Source of the DNA: Aliiroseovarius sp. F20344
GTDB lineage: Bacteria; Pseudomonadota; Alphaproteobacteria; Rhodobacterales; Rhodobacteraceae
Direction of reading: 5' to 3'
NCBI RefSeq assembly: GCF_023016155.1
Contig: NZ_JALKBG010000008.1
Location: forward strand, 188,501 to 252,500
DNA: 64,000 nucleotides
A model generated the notes under the pieces. The model searched no databases and was not told the origin of the DNA. It saw nothing but the letters and a program-made list of their open reading frames with translations. Below, piece after piece: positions 35,786-44,848 of the stretch; positions within the stretch are counted from its first letter, which is position 1, and each line of letters begins with the position of its first letter. The position numbers and the translations under genes were made by a program.

Positions 35786-35817
35786 GGGCTCTTGCCCACA
35801 AGGAGCCAAGAGGCACA

Positions 35818-36732
35818 ATGGATTTTTACGACATGCAAATCGGTCCGCAAGCTGCCTTTGAACGGTACGAGACCATCCGTTCGCGATTACCGCAGGCCAT
35901 CTTTGACGAAACGCCACAGCATGCAGCAAACTTGGCCGAGGTTGCCGCGCATTTTGATGGGTTCATTCTGGACGCCTTTGGTGTGCTCAACCGTGGTGAA
36001 ACAGCCATTGCAGGTGCCGTTGAGCGGATGGCAGAGCTGCGCGCGATGGGCAAAAAGCTGATCGTTCTGACCAATGCGGCCAGCTACAGCCGGTCCCAGA
36101 TACTTGAAAAGTATCACCGGCTTGGATTCGATTTCCGTTCCGATGAGGTCATTTCTAGCCGGGATCTCGCCCTCGCGGCTTTGCCGCATCTACCGCCGGG
36201 CAAGCGATGGGCCGCAGGGGCAACAGTCGACGACAAGTTCGACGATACTTCGCATATGCCTGGACAGCTGTTGGACGATCCAGCGCTTTACGACAACGCA
36301 GGCGGATTTCTTTTACTGTCGAGTGCCCGCTGGACCGATCGGGACACCCAGCGCTTGATTTCGGCCCTGCGCGAAAACCCCAGACCCGTTGTCATTGCCA
36401 ATCCCGATCTCGTAGCCCCACGCGAGGATGGCCTGACCATTGAACCGGGCAGCTTTGCGCATGCACTGATGGACGCGCTGCCGGTTATGCCTCTCTTTTT
36501 TGGCAAACCATATGTTAATGCATTTGACGCCGCGATCGCCAAGTTGCCAGGTATTCCACGTGATCGCATCGCGATGGTGGGTGACACCCTGCATACGGAC
36601 ATCCTCGGCGGGGCTGCTTCGGGTGTTGGTACGGTCCTCGTCACCGATCATGGGCTTTTTCATGGTTTGGACGTACAGCCGTTCATTGAGCGTTCAGGAA
36701 TACGTCCAAACTGGATGGTTCCAACGACCTAA
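35818..36732 (+). CDS. HAD-superfamily (class IIA, NagD-like) phosphatase
   Basis: 304 residues from ATG 35818, which follows a purine-rich AGGAG-containing leader; an earlier in-frame start at 35779 overlaps ugpQ. The nucleophile motif reads FILDAFGVLNRG: the first Asp is kept but the usual second Asp (DxD) is replaced by Phe, as in the divergent IIA group with DxWGV. Motif II is LTNAASYS and the C-terminal acidic motif is MVGDTLHTDILGG. In a ugp operon it may dephosphorylate glycerol-3-phosphate, as some NagD-like enzymes do; this is inference. Confidence 0.82.
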   Translation: MDFYDMQIGPQAAFERYETIRSRLPQAIFDETPQHAANLAEVAAHFDGFILDAFGVLNRGETAIAGAVERMAELRAMGKKLIVLTNAASYSRSQILEKYHRLGFDFRSDEVISSRDLALAALPHLPPGKRWAAGATVDDKFDDTSHMPGQLLDDPALYDNAGGFLLLSSARWTDRDTQRLISALRENPRPVVIANPDLVAPREDGLTIEPGSFAHALMDALPVMPLFFGKPYVNAFDAAIAKLPGIPRDRIAMVGDTLHTDILGGAASGVGTVLVTDHGLFHGLDVQPFIERSGIRPNWMVPTT

Positions 36733-36748
36733 TCCCTTGATTGTTTCC

Positions 36749-36763
36749 AGTGTTGCCAACACT
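36749..36763. promoter_or_regulatory. 15-base palindrome upstream of the second Na/Pi gene
   Basis: AGTGTTG-C-CAACACT is a perfect inverted repeat with a one-base centre, in the 72-base gap between the HAD gene and the Na/Pi cotransporter gene. It could be an operator. A hairpin is unlikely because there is almost no loop. Confidence 0.45.
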
Positions 36764-36804
36764 CTCGACGGGGCATTCATACTTGCAAGGAGGCATAATC
36801 AGGT

Positions 36805-38454
36805 TTGATCGCATTTCTGATTAATATCGCGGGCGCAGCAGCTTTACTTATCTGGGCGGTTCGACTGGTTCGGACCGGTGTTGAGCGCGCATTCATGGTG
36901 CAACTGCGCCTTTGGTTGCGGCGTTCGGCACATAACCGCATTCTTGCCTCCGGTACCGGTATCGTGTCGGCCATGATGCTGCAAAGCTCTACTGCCGTGG
37001 CCATTCTGGTTTCTAACTTTGCAGCAACCGGTGCTGTCACTTCTGCAGTGGGACTTGCAATCCTGTTGGGCGCCGATCTGGGGTCGGCTGTCGTGGCGCA
37101 GGTTTTGCTGGTACGGCAGACTTGGTTAATACCGGTTCTTCTGGCCGTTGGCGTAGGCTTGTTCCTGCGGGGTCAAGCGCGACGTACCCGCCAATCAGGG
37201 AGGATCCTTATCGGGTTGGCCCTGATTTTCGTTTCGCTTGATATGCTCCGGGCGGCGACCTCGCCGCTGATGGACAGCCAAGGCGCATTGAATATCTTCA
37301 GCTATCTGGAAACGGATTTGTTCACGGCCTTTGCTTTGGGTGCCATTTTTGCCTGGCTCGTGCATTCCAGCGTCGCAGCGGTATTGTTCTTTGTCACGAT
37401 GGTCTCGCAGGGGGCTCTTCCTGTGCCTGCTGCCATGGCGATGGTGCTTGGGGCCAATCTGGGTGGGTCAATGATTGCCTATGTATTGACCCTTGCTGCA
37501 CCCCCGGAGGCGCGCCGGATGGTCGTGGCCAATCTTGTGTTGCGCGGAGGGGGGGCGGCGCTTCTTCTGATCGCCATTGGCGCACTTTCAGAACATCTGG
37601 ATTGGCTCGGAACAACTGGGGCGGCGCAGGCAATCAATCTGCACATGGTTTTTAACGCACTTCTATGTGTCGTCGCCCTGCCATTTGTTGTTCCAATCAC
37701 ACGGTTGGCTGAACGACTGGTTGTCGACAGAGCAGCAGGCGACGCAACCTTAATACCGTCGGCTCTTGATCCAAGTGCGTTGGACGTACCGGCTCGGGCG
37801 CTGTCTTGCGCCTCGCGCGAGATTGTTCGGATGGGCGAACGGATCGAGGCAATGCTGATCCGCACGGACGGCCTGTATGACGGCTGGGACGATGCCACTG
37901 CAACACAGATACGAAACAGCGACGCAGCGGTTCGCCAGGCACACCAAGAGGTTAAACTCTACCTCGCGGATCTGAACCGTCGAGAGCTAGACGAAGAAAC
38001 GGTAAAGGGGGCAATGAACCTGTCTCTCCTCGCTGCCGGCCTAGAAGCCGCTTCGGATCTTCTTGTGCGCAATCTGCTTGGTCTGGCGCAACGGTTGGAT
38101 TTGGAAGGTCTCAGCTTTTCAACAGAAGGACGAAAAGAGATCGGCGATTTTCATGATCGGGTTCTCGCAAATGTTCAGCTTTCCCTGAGCGTTATGATGA
38201 AGGAAAATCCTGATGATGCCCGTGAGCTTGTTGCTCAGAAGGAGAGCGTGCGCGAAGTGGAACAGTCCCTACAGCGAAAACATCTGGGTCGATTGCGCGA
38301 AGGCCTTGCGGAGAGCATCGAAACTAGCAACATCCATCAGGAAACGCTCCGTGTATTGAAGCAAGTAAATACTTCGTTTGCGATGGCCGGCTATCCGATC
38401 CTGGCAGAAACCGGTGACCTTCTGTCCAGTAGGCTTTCTGAAGGAGGGAAATAA
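36805..38454 (+). CDS. Second Na+/phosphate cotransporter with PhoU-like domain, TTG start
   Basis: 549 residues; the TTG at 36805 follows AAGGAGG by 12 bases and fits the hydrophobic N-terminus. Repeat motifs MLQSSTAVAILVSNF and GADLGSAVVAQ in the first half, HSSVAAVLFFV and GANLGGSMIAY in the second. The soluble tail from about 330 is helical and PhoU-like. It shares architecture with the gene at 1285-3117 but is clearly diverged. As last member of the ugp neighbourhood it may handle phosphate freed from glycerophosphodiesters; direction (uptake or release) is not known. Confidence 0.85.
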   Translation: MIAFLINIAGAAALLIWAVRLVRTGVERAFMVQLRLWLRRSAHNRILASGTGIVSAMMLQSSTAVAILVSNFAATGAVTSAVGLAILLGADLGSAVVAQVLLVRQTWLIPVLLAVGVGLFLRGQARRTRQSGRILIGLALIFVSLDMLRAATSPLMDSQGALNIFSYLETDLFTAFALGAIFAWLVHSSVAAVLFFVTMVSQGALPVPAAMAMVLGANLGGSMIAYVLTLAAPPEARRMVVANLVLRGGGAALLLIAIGALSEHLDWLGTTGAAQAINLHMVFNALLCVVALPFVVPITRLAERLVVDRAAGDATLIPSALDPSALDVPARALSCASREIVRMGERIEAMLIRTDGLYDGWDDATATQIRNSDAAVRQAHQEVKLYLADLNRRELDEETVKGAMNLSLLAAGLEAASDLLVRNLLGLAQRLDLEGLSFSTEGRKEIGDFHDRVLANVQLSLSVMMKENPDDARELVAQKESVREVEQSLQRKHLGRLREGLAESIETSNIHQETLRVLKQVNTSFAMAGYPILAETGDLLSSRLSEGGK

Positions 38455-38770
38455 GGCGCAGAGAGCTGACAGCGGTTCAGTGCACGCAGTGGTTCCCACT
38501 TTCAACGGCTCTGAGTTTACCGCCACAATTTTTACAATCTCTCACCAATCGCAAAGCAAACGACACTCGAATTCGCTTCGTTACTCAGGTTCAGAATTGC
38601 CAATTTGGCGGATTCCCGTCCAATTCCCTTCAATCACATCAACTGATCAGACAACCCAATCTCGACCATGGACAATCGCCTCGACAATGAAGTGCTGTGC
38701 AAAACAACTGATTTGATTTTTCCCGCGCGATAAGAAATTGTAAACTTCAGGTAAGTTTGAGGTGCATCGT
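38455..38770. other. Intergenic stretch before the LacI gene
   Basis: 316 bases with no convincing gene. It ends with an inverted repeat AAACTT-CAGGT-AAGTTT (38742-38758) just before the LacI-family start, possibly an autoregulatory site, and a run of T with GCGCGATAAG at about 38717-38733. Nothing else is recognised. Confidence 0.45.
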
Positions 38771-39802
38771 ATGAGCGATCGAAAGATCAGGAACATGGAA
38801 GAGTTTGCTGCGGTCAGCGGCATCTCGCGACCGACCGTATCGAAATACTTCAACGATCCGGCAAGCGTACGTGCGTCTACGCGCGAGAAAATCGAAACGG
38901 CTCTTAAGGAGCACGACTATCGCCCCAACATCTTTGCGATGAACCAAAATCGAAAATTGACAAAGAACTTGGGGATTGTGGTGCCCTATCTGGCCGATCC
39001 GTTTTTTGCTGGAATCGCGCGGCGCATCGAAGATCTGGTCATTTCGGCTGGATTTCGTCCGATCCTTCTAAGCTCTCATGGCGACGCAAAGCTCGAGGTA
39101 GAGAACTTGGACTCGTTGTTGTCGATCAAGCCTGCGGGTGTTTTGCTGGCGCCTCTTGGGCGCATTTCGGACACCGCCGCGATCGAACGGTTTTGTCGTG
39201 AGGTGCCCACGGTGAACTTTGACGCAAACATTGACGGGGTCGGTGAAGCGTTTGTCGGACACAACAATGCTCAAGCCACCGAAATGATGTTGGAGTATCT
39301 TACAAGAACGGGTGAACCACCTGCATTCTTCGAGATGAAGTCGCCACCGAACCCAAACGCTAACAAGCGACGCACGGCTTACGTGGAAACGATGGAGCGT
39401 ATGGGTCACACGCCTCATGTAATACAGGCTGAGGGCGAAGGGTGGGACATCGAAGAAATCGGATTTCGCGAGGGCGCACGCGTGTTGTCACAAGACTCGC
39501 TTCCATCGCGCACTGTATTTTGCAGCAATGACCGTTTGGCCATTGGGTTTTTGGCTGCGGCCTATGAAGCAGGAATCAAAGTCGGCTTGGGGGATGATTG
39601 TGTGCTGCGCGTGGCAGGCCATGATAACCACCCGTTTTCCCGATACACTTGTCCGACACTGACGACGGTTTCACATAACTACTCAGCGATCGCGACAAAA
39701 AGCGTCGAGACGGTAATGGCTATGATCGAATCGGGAGAGCGTGCCCCAGAGCGCAATTCAACGCTATTTGATGGAGAGTTGATAATGCGCGCTTCGGCAT
39801 AA
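38771..39802 (+). CDS. LacI-family transcriptional regulator of the polyol operon
   Basis: 343 residues from ATG 38771 (GAGG eight bases upstream; a GTG at 38762 is an alternative). N-terminal LacI helix-turn-helix MEEFAAVSGISRPTVSKYFND with the minor-groove hinge near residue 55, then a periplasmic-binding-protein-like effector domain. It lies 117 bases before smoE on the same strand, with a perfect operator-like palindrome between them, so it should repress (or control) the smo operon in response to a polyol or its product. Confidence 0.9.
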   Translation: MSDRKIRNMEEFAAVSGISRPTVSKYFNDPASVRASTREKIETALKEHDYRPNIFAMNQNRKLTKNLGIVVPYLADPFFAGIARRIEDLVISAGFRPILLSSHGDAKLEVENLDSLLSIKPAGVLLAPLGRISDTAAIERFCREVPTVNFDANIDGVGEAFVGHNNAQATEMMLEYLTRTGEPPAFFEMKSPPNPNANKRRTAYVETMERMGHTPHVIQAEGEGWDIEEIGFREGARVLSQDSLPSRTVFCSNDRLAIGFLAAAYEAGIKVGLGDDCVLRVAGHDNHPFSRYTCPTLTTVSHNYSAIATKSVETVMAMIESGERAPERNSTLFDGELIMRASA

Positions 39803-39834
39803 GCGTTTGATTTTGCGCGATACCAATAAATAAA

Positions 39835-39848
39835 TTTACGCGCGTAAA
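39835..39848. promoter_or_regulatory. LacI-type operator palindrome upstream of smoE
   Basis: TTTACGCGCGTAAA is a perfect 14-base palindrome with the central CG step typical of LacI-family operators. It ends nine bases upstream of the -35 hexamer of a good sigma-70-like promoter. Confidence 0.7.
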
Positions 39849-39856
39849 ATTTAAGA

Positions 39857-39886
39857 TTGACGAAGCGGAAGTCTCGGCACTATGCT
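39857..39886 (+). promoter_or_regulatory. Sigma-70-like promoter of the smo operon
   Basis: TTGACG (39857-39862), 18-base spacer, TATGCT (39881-39886), 34 bases before the smoE start. Position and quality fit the main promoter; the operator-like palindrome lies directly upstream. Confidence 0.6.
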
Positions 39887-39919
39887 CGTGGAATAATTTA
39901 AATTCCGTGGGAGGAAACA

Positions 39920-41224
39920 ATGAAACTAGCTAACGCACTTCGTGCGGCGACAGCATTGTCTGTGATGACCACAGGCGCTGCCTTTGCTGACACAATTACG
40001 ATCGCGACCGTGAACAACGGCGATATGATCCGTATGCAGGGCTACACTGACGACTTCACCGCCAAAACCGGACACGATGTCGAATGGGTTACCCTCGAAG
40101 AAAACGTTCTTCGTCAGCGTGTAACGACGGATATCACCACGAAAGGTGGTGCATTCGATATCATGACGATCGGCATGTATGAGACGCCGATTTGGGGTGC
40201 AAATGGCTGGCTCGTCCCCCTCGACAACTTGTCGGCCGAGTACGACGCCGGTGACATTCTTCCTGCGATGGCCGGTGGCCTTTCACACGAAGGCACTCTG
40301 TATGCTGCACCGTTTTATGGTGAAAGCTCGATGATCATGTATCGCACGGACCTGATGGAGAAGGCGGGCATGGAGATGCCGGATGCGCCGACATGGGACT
40401 TTGTTCGCGAAGCGGCAGCGGCGATGACCGACCGCGACAACGAAATCAACGGGATTTGCTTGCGCGGCAAGGCCGGTTGGGGTGAAGGCGGTGCTTTCAT
40501 CACAGCTATGTCGAACTCGTTCGGCGCACGCTGGTTCGATATGGAATGGAACGCACAGTTCGACACCGATGCTTGGGCCAACACCCTGAATTTCTACAAA
40601 GGTATGATGGATGAAAGCGGTCCGGCTGGTTACGCGACCAATGGTTTCAACGAAAACCTGTCGCTGTTCCAGCAAGGCAAGTGTGGCATGTGGATTGACG
40701 CCACCGTTGCAGCTTCGTTTGTGACCAACCCCAACGACTCGACCGTCGCTGACAGTGTTGGTTTCGCTCTGGCACCGGATACTGGCCTAGGTAAACGGTC
40801 GAACTGGCTGTGGGCTTGGGCGCTGGCCATTCCGGCAGGCACACAGAAACAGGATGCAGCAACTCAGTTCATCGAGTGGGCAACCTCCAAAGACTATATC
40901 GAGTTGGTCGCCGCCAAAGAAGGCTGGGCAAACGTTCCTCCAGGTGCACGTACTTCGCTGTACGAGAACGAAAACTACAAGTCGGTTCCGTTTGCTCAAA
41001 TGACGCTGGACTCGATCCTGTCGGCTGATCCGAACAACTCGACCGTCGAACCGTCGCCTTATGTTGGCATTCAGTTCGCCGCCATCCCAGAATTCGCAGG
41101 CATTGCCACTGAAGTAAGCCAGGAATTCTCGGCAGCCTATGCTGGACAGCAGAGCGTCGAAGATGCTCTGGCCAAAGCTCAGGCCATCACAAACGACGCC
41201 ATGGAGGCTGCGGGCTACCGCTAA
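39920..41224 (+). CDS. smoE: Sorbitol/mannitol ABC importer, binding protein
   Basis: 434 residues; GGGAGG site before the ATG. Signal peptide ending GAAFA, mature start DTITIATVNNGDMIRM. The chain is typical of polyol binding proteins: TTKGGAFDIMTIGMYE, PFYGESSMIMYR, GKCGMWIDATVAAS. It delivers sorbitol, mannitol or related polyols to SmoFG. First gene of a polyol operon in the same order as in Rhodobacter. A strong hairpin follows before smoF. Confidence 0.93.
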   Translation: MKLANALRAATALSVMTTGAAFADTITIATVNNGDMIRMQGYTDDFTAKTGHDVEWVTLEENVLRQRVTTDITTKGGAFDIMTIGMYETPIWGANGWLVPLDNLSAEYDAGDILPAMAGGLSHEGTLYAAPFYGESSMIMYRTDLMEKAGMEMPDAPTWDFVREAAAAMTDRDNEINGICLRGKAGWGEGGAFITAMSNSFGARWFDMEWNAQFDTDAWANTLNFYKGMMDESGPAGYATNGFNENLSLFQQGKCGMWIDATVAASFVTNPNDSTVADSVGFALAPDTGLGKRSNWLWAWALAIPAGTQKQDAATQFIEWATSKDYIELVAAKEGWANVPPGARTSLYENENYKSVPFAQMTLDSILSADPNNSTVEPSPYVGIQFAAIPEFAGIATEVSQEFSAAYAGQQSVEDALAKAQAITNDAMEAAGYR

Positions 41225-41241
41225 GCCGAATGGCAAGAATG

Positions 41242-41270
41242 CGAGGGGCGGCTGACTACGCCGCCCCTCG
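41242..41270 (+). promoter_or_regulatory. Perfect hairpin after smoE
   Basis: CGAGGGGCGG (41242-41251) and CCGCCCCTCG (41261-41270): 10-bp perfect stem, 9-base loop, 17 bases after the smoE stop, no T-run. Expected to protect the smoE message or partially attenuate the rest of the operon. Confidence 0.75.
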
Positions 41271-41340
41271 ACCCCCAACCCAAACCCAAATAGCTTTACC
41301 TCGTTAAAGGCGGCTTGCCCGTCAACGAAGGAGATGTGTC

Positions 41341-42219
41341 ATGGCGACCCAGCACTCACGATCAGCAGCCAGACTTATGATGGCACCTGCAGTGATCCTG
41401 CTTTTAGGATGGATGCTTGTACCACTGACGATGACCCTGTTCTTTTCATTCAAGAAATACCTGCCACTGCGCGGGGATTCAGTAGCCAACGGTTTGGAAT
41501 GGGTGGGCTTTGCGAACTATGCCCGTTTTCTAAGCTCAAGTTCCTTTTGGCCAAGCGTCCAAGCTACTCTGATCATCGTCGGGGGCGTGTTGGTGATCAC
41601 CATCGTCTTCGGGATTTTGCTGGCTATCTTGCTTGATCAGCCTATGTGGGGGCAGGGCGTTGTGCGCATTATGGTGATTGCGCCATTTTTTGTAATGCCC
41701 ACTGTTTCGGCGCTGGTCTGGAAAAACATGTTCATGGATCCGACGAATGGCATCCTTGCACATCTTTGGAAGGCTTTTGGCGCAGAACCCGTGCAATGGC
41801 TTAGCCAAGCTTCCCTTCCGTCGCTTATCCTGATCGTATCCTGGCAGTGGCTGCCATTCGCGACACTTATCCTTTTGACTGCCATCCAATCGCTGGACAG
41901 TGAACAGCTTGAAGCCGCCGAGATGGACGGCGCGCCGGTTCTTAAGCGCTTTTGGTTTATCATCCTGCCGCATCTGTCGCGCGCAATCACAATCGTGATC
42001 CTGATCCAAACGATCTTTCTTCTGGCCATCTTCGCCGAGATCTTCGTGACGACGGGCGGTGCATTCGGCACCAAGACACTCTCTTACCTGATCTTCCAGC
42101 GCGTGTTGGAAAGCCAGAACGTGGGCCTTGGGTCCGCAGGGGGCGTCTACGCAATCATTCTCGCCAATATCCTCGCCGTCTTGCTGATGCGCGTCGTTGG
42201 CAAAAACCTGGACGCATAG
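41341..42219 (+). CDS. smoF: Polyol ABC permease SmoF
   Basis: 292 residues, six membrane helices, MalF-like. The EAA motif is LEAAEMDGAPVLKRFWFIILP. It forms the channel with SmoG; 12 bases to the next gene. Confidence 0.92.
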   Translation: MATQHSRSAARLMMAPAVILLLGWMLVPLTMTLFFSFKKYLPLRGDSVANGLEWVGFANYARFLSSSSFWPSVQATLIIVGGVLVITIVFGILLAILLDQPMWGQGVVRIMVIAPFFVMPTVSALVWKNMFMDPTNGILAHLWKAFGAEPVQWLSQASLPSLILIVSWQWLPFATLILLTAIQSLDSEQLEAAEMDGAPVLKRFWFIILPHLSRAITIVILIQTIFLLAIFAEIFVTTGGAFGTKTLSYLIFQRVLESQNVGLGSAGGVYAIILANILAVLLMRVVGKNLDA

Positions 42220-42231
42220 GAGGGGCACATC

Positions 42232-43062
42232 ATGGCACGCGCAGCGACAACACAACGCAAAGCTCTGAACACGGCCCTGGCTTGGCTGATCGGGTTCTTG
42301 ATCTTCTTTCCGATCCTCTGGACGATCTTGACCAGCTTCAAAACTGAAGCTCAGGCCATTGCAAGCCCGCCGATCTTTTTGAACTTCGATTGGACTTTAG
42401 AAAACTATTCAGTGGTCCAAGAGCGGTCGGACTATATGCGGTTCCTGTGGAACTCAATCATCCTTGCCGGCGGTTCGACCATTCTTGGAACGATGATCGC
42501 GATCCCTGCGGCTTGGTCCATGGCCTTCGTACCCTCGAAACGCACCAAGGATATATTGCTGTGGATGCTGTCGACGAAAATGCTTCCGGCGGTTGGTGTT
42601 CTTTACCCCATCTATCTGCTGTTCATTCAGCTGGGGTTGCTGGATAGCCGCGCAGGTCTGGTCATCGTGCTGATGCTGATCAACCTGCCGATCATTGTCT
42701 GGATGCTTTACACCTATTTCCGCGAAATTCCGGGTGAAATTCTGGAAGCCGCGCGGATGGATGGGGCCACGTTGAAAGAAGAAATCCTCTATGTGCTCAC
42801 GCCAATGGCAATACCCGGCATCGCCTCGACGCTTCTTTTGAATTTCATCCTCGCATGGAACGAAGCGTTCTGGACGCTCAACTTGACGGCCGTCGACGCC
42901 GCCCCGCTGACAGCCTTTATCGCGAGCTATTCCAGCCCCGAGGGCCTGTTCTTCGCAAAACTCAGCGCGGCCTCGACCATGGCCATCGCACCAATCCTGA
43001 TCCTTGGCTGGTTCAGTCAGAAACAACTTGTCCGCGGCTTGACCTTCGGCGCAGTGAAATAA
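42232..43062 (+). CDS. smoG: Polyol ABC permease SmoG
   Basis: 276 residues, six membrane helices, MalG-like. EAA motif LEAARMDGATLKEEILYVLTP; LNFILAWNEAFWTLNL is typical of the polyol subgroup. Ten bases to smoK. Confidence 0.92.
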   Translation: MARAATTQRKALNTALAWLIGFLIFFPILWTILTSFKTEAQAIASPPIFLNFDWTLENYSVVQERSDYMRFLWNSIILAGGSTILGTMIAIPAAWSMAFVPSKRTKDILLWMLSTKMLPAVGVLYPIYLLFIQLGLLDSRAGLVIVLMLINLPIIVWMLYTYFREIPGEILEAARMDGATLKEEILYVLTPMAIPGIASTLLLNFILAWNEAFWTLNLTAVDAAPLTAFIASYSSPEGLFFAKLSAASTMAIAPILILGWFSQKQLVRGLTFGAVK

Positions 43063-43071
43063 GGAAAGATC

Positions 43072-44076
43072 ATGGGACGTATTGTACTCGATCAAGTATC
43101 CAAAAGCTTCGGCGAAGTGGAAGTCATCCCACCGCTGGACCTGACCATCGACGATGGTGAATTCACGGTATTCGTCGGCCCATCGGGCTGCGGCAAGTCC
43201 ACGCTGCTTCGGCTGATCGCAGGGCTTGAGGATACCACAAGTGGGCACATCCGCATTGACGGAGAGGACGCCACTAATGTCTCCCCCGCCAAGCGCGGCC
43301 TGGCGATGGTATTCCAGTCCTATGCACTTTACCCGCATATGTCGGTTCGTAAGAATATCGCATTTCCGATGCGCATGGCGAAGATGAGCCAAGAGGAACA
43401 GGACAAGCGCATCGATGCGGCTGCCAAAGCGCTAAACCTGACCGACTATCTTGATCGGCGCCCCGGACAGCTTTCTGGCGGTCAACGGCAACGTGTTGCG
43501 ATCGGTCGGGCCATTGTGCGCGAGCCGTCCGCCTTCCTGTTTGACGAGCCGCTTTCGAACCTCGACGCTGCATTGCGTGTAGGTATGCGCATGGAGATCT
43601 CGGAGCTTCACAAGAAACTTGATACGACCATGATCTACGTGACCCACGATCAGGTCGAAGCCATGACCATGGCAGACAAGATTGTTGTGCTGCAGGCGGG
43701 TGTGATAGAACAAGTTGGGACACCGCTTGAGCTTTATCGGACGCCGCGCAACGTCTTTGTTGCGGGCTTTATCGGCAGCCCGAAAATGAACCTGATTGAA
43801 GGTGCCGAAGCAGCGAAACATGACGCGCACACAATTGGTATCCGCCCCGAACATATCGATGTCTCGACGACGGAAGGTCTTTGGCAAGGCACCGTTGGTG
43901 TTGCTGAACACTTGGGATCTGACACCTTCATTCACATTCACGGCGTGCCCGGTTGCGAACCTATGACAGTCCGCACGGATGGCGAGTTCGGCGTGAAACA
44001 TGGCGACACGGTTTACCTGACTCCGAACCTTGCACATCTGCACCGCTTTGATGCTGAGGGGTTGCGACTGGAATGA
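43072..44076 (+). CDS. smoK: Polyol ABC ATPase SmoK
   Basis: 334 residues. Walker [10 protein letters not shown], signature [12 protein letters not shown], Walker [24 protein letters not shown] switch, C-terminal TOBE part. Energises SmoFG. Overlaps smoS by four bases. Confidence 0.93.
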   Translation: MGRIVLDQVSKSFGEVEVIPPLDLTIDDGEFTVFVGPSGCGKSTLLRLIAGLEDTTSGHIRIDGEDATNVSPAKRGLAMVFQSYALYPHMSVRKNIAFPMRMAKMSQEEQDKRIDAAAKALNLTDYLDRRPGQLSGGQRQRVAIGRAIVREPSAFLFDEPLSNLDAALRVGMRMEISELHKKLDTTMIYVTHDQVEAMTMADKIVVLQAGVIEQVGTPLELYRTPRNVFVAGFIGSPKMNLIEGAEAAKHDAHTIGIRPEHIDVSTTEGLWQGTVGVAEHLGSDTFIHIHGVPGCEPMTVRTDGEFGVKHGDTVYLTPNLAHLHRFDAEGLRLE

Positions 44077-44846
44077 AACGACTTGCTGGCAAAACAACAC
44101 TGATCACGGGTGCGGCACGCGGCATAGGGCTTGAATTTGTGAAGGCCTATGTTGCGGAAGGCGCACGGGTCGCGGTTGCCGATATCGACATGGCGCGCGC
44201 GCAAGCCGCCGTGCAGGAATTGGGCAGCGCTGCGATTGCCATCGAAATGGATGTGACCCAGCAAGACAGTATTGAAACCGCAGTCGCACAGACAGCAGAT
44301 CAGTTTGGCGGGATTGACATCTTGGTCAACAACGCAGCCATCTTCACTGCCGCGCCCATTGACGAGATCACCCGGGACGACTTTGATGCTGTCTTTGCCA
44401 TCAACGTGTCCGGTGTGCTGTTCACGATGCAGGCTGTTGCGCGTCACATGATTGCCCGCGGCGAAGGTGGTAAGATCATCAACATGGCCAGCCAAGCGGG
44501 TCGGCGTGGTGAAGCACTGGTCGGAGTTTATTGCGCTTCGAAAGCTGCAGTTATCAGCCTGACGCAATCTGCGGGTCTCAACCTTATTCAGCATGGCATC
44601 AACGTGAATGCCATTGCGCCCGGCGTGGTCGATGGCGAGCATTGGGACGGTGTCGACGCCTTCTTCGCGAAGTACGAAGGCAAGCCGCTTGGTCAGAAAA
44701 AGAAAGAGGTGGGCGAGGCCGTTCCGTTCGGGCGAATGGGCACCGCCGCAGACCTGACTGGAATGGCTGTTTTCCTCGCGACCAATGAAGCTGACTACAT
44801 CGTGGCCCAGACCATCGGTGTAGATGGCGGGAACTGGATGAGTTGA
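44073..44846 (+). CDS. smoS: Sorbitol dehydrogenase (SDR family)
   Basis: 257 residues. Cofactor motif [17 protein letters not shown], catalytic Ser region [10 protein letters not shown] and YCASKAAV (YxxxK). Rhodobacter SmoS oxidises sorbitol and galactitol with NAD+ to fructose and tagatose; the full length match and operon context support the same role. Overlaps smoK by four bases. Confidence 0.92.
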   Translation: MKRLAGKTTLITGAARGIGLEFVKAYVAEGARVAVADIDMARAQAAVQELGSAAIAIEMDVTQQDSIETAVAQTADQFGGIDILVNNAAIFTAAPIDEITRDDFDAVFAINVSGVLFTMQAVARHMIARGEGGKIINMASQAGRRGEALVGVYCASKAAVISLTQSAGLNLIQHGINVNAIAPGVVDGEHWDGVDAFFAKYEGKPLGQKKKEVGEAVPFGRMGTAADLTGMAVFLATNEADYIVAQTIGVDGGNWMS

Positions 44847-44848
44847 AG

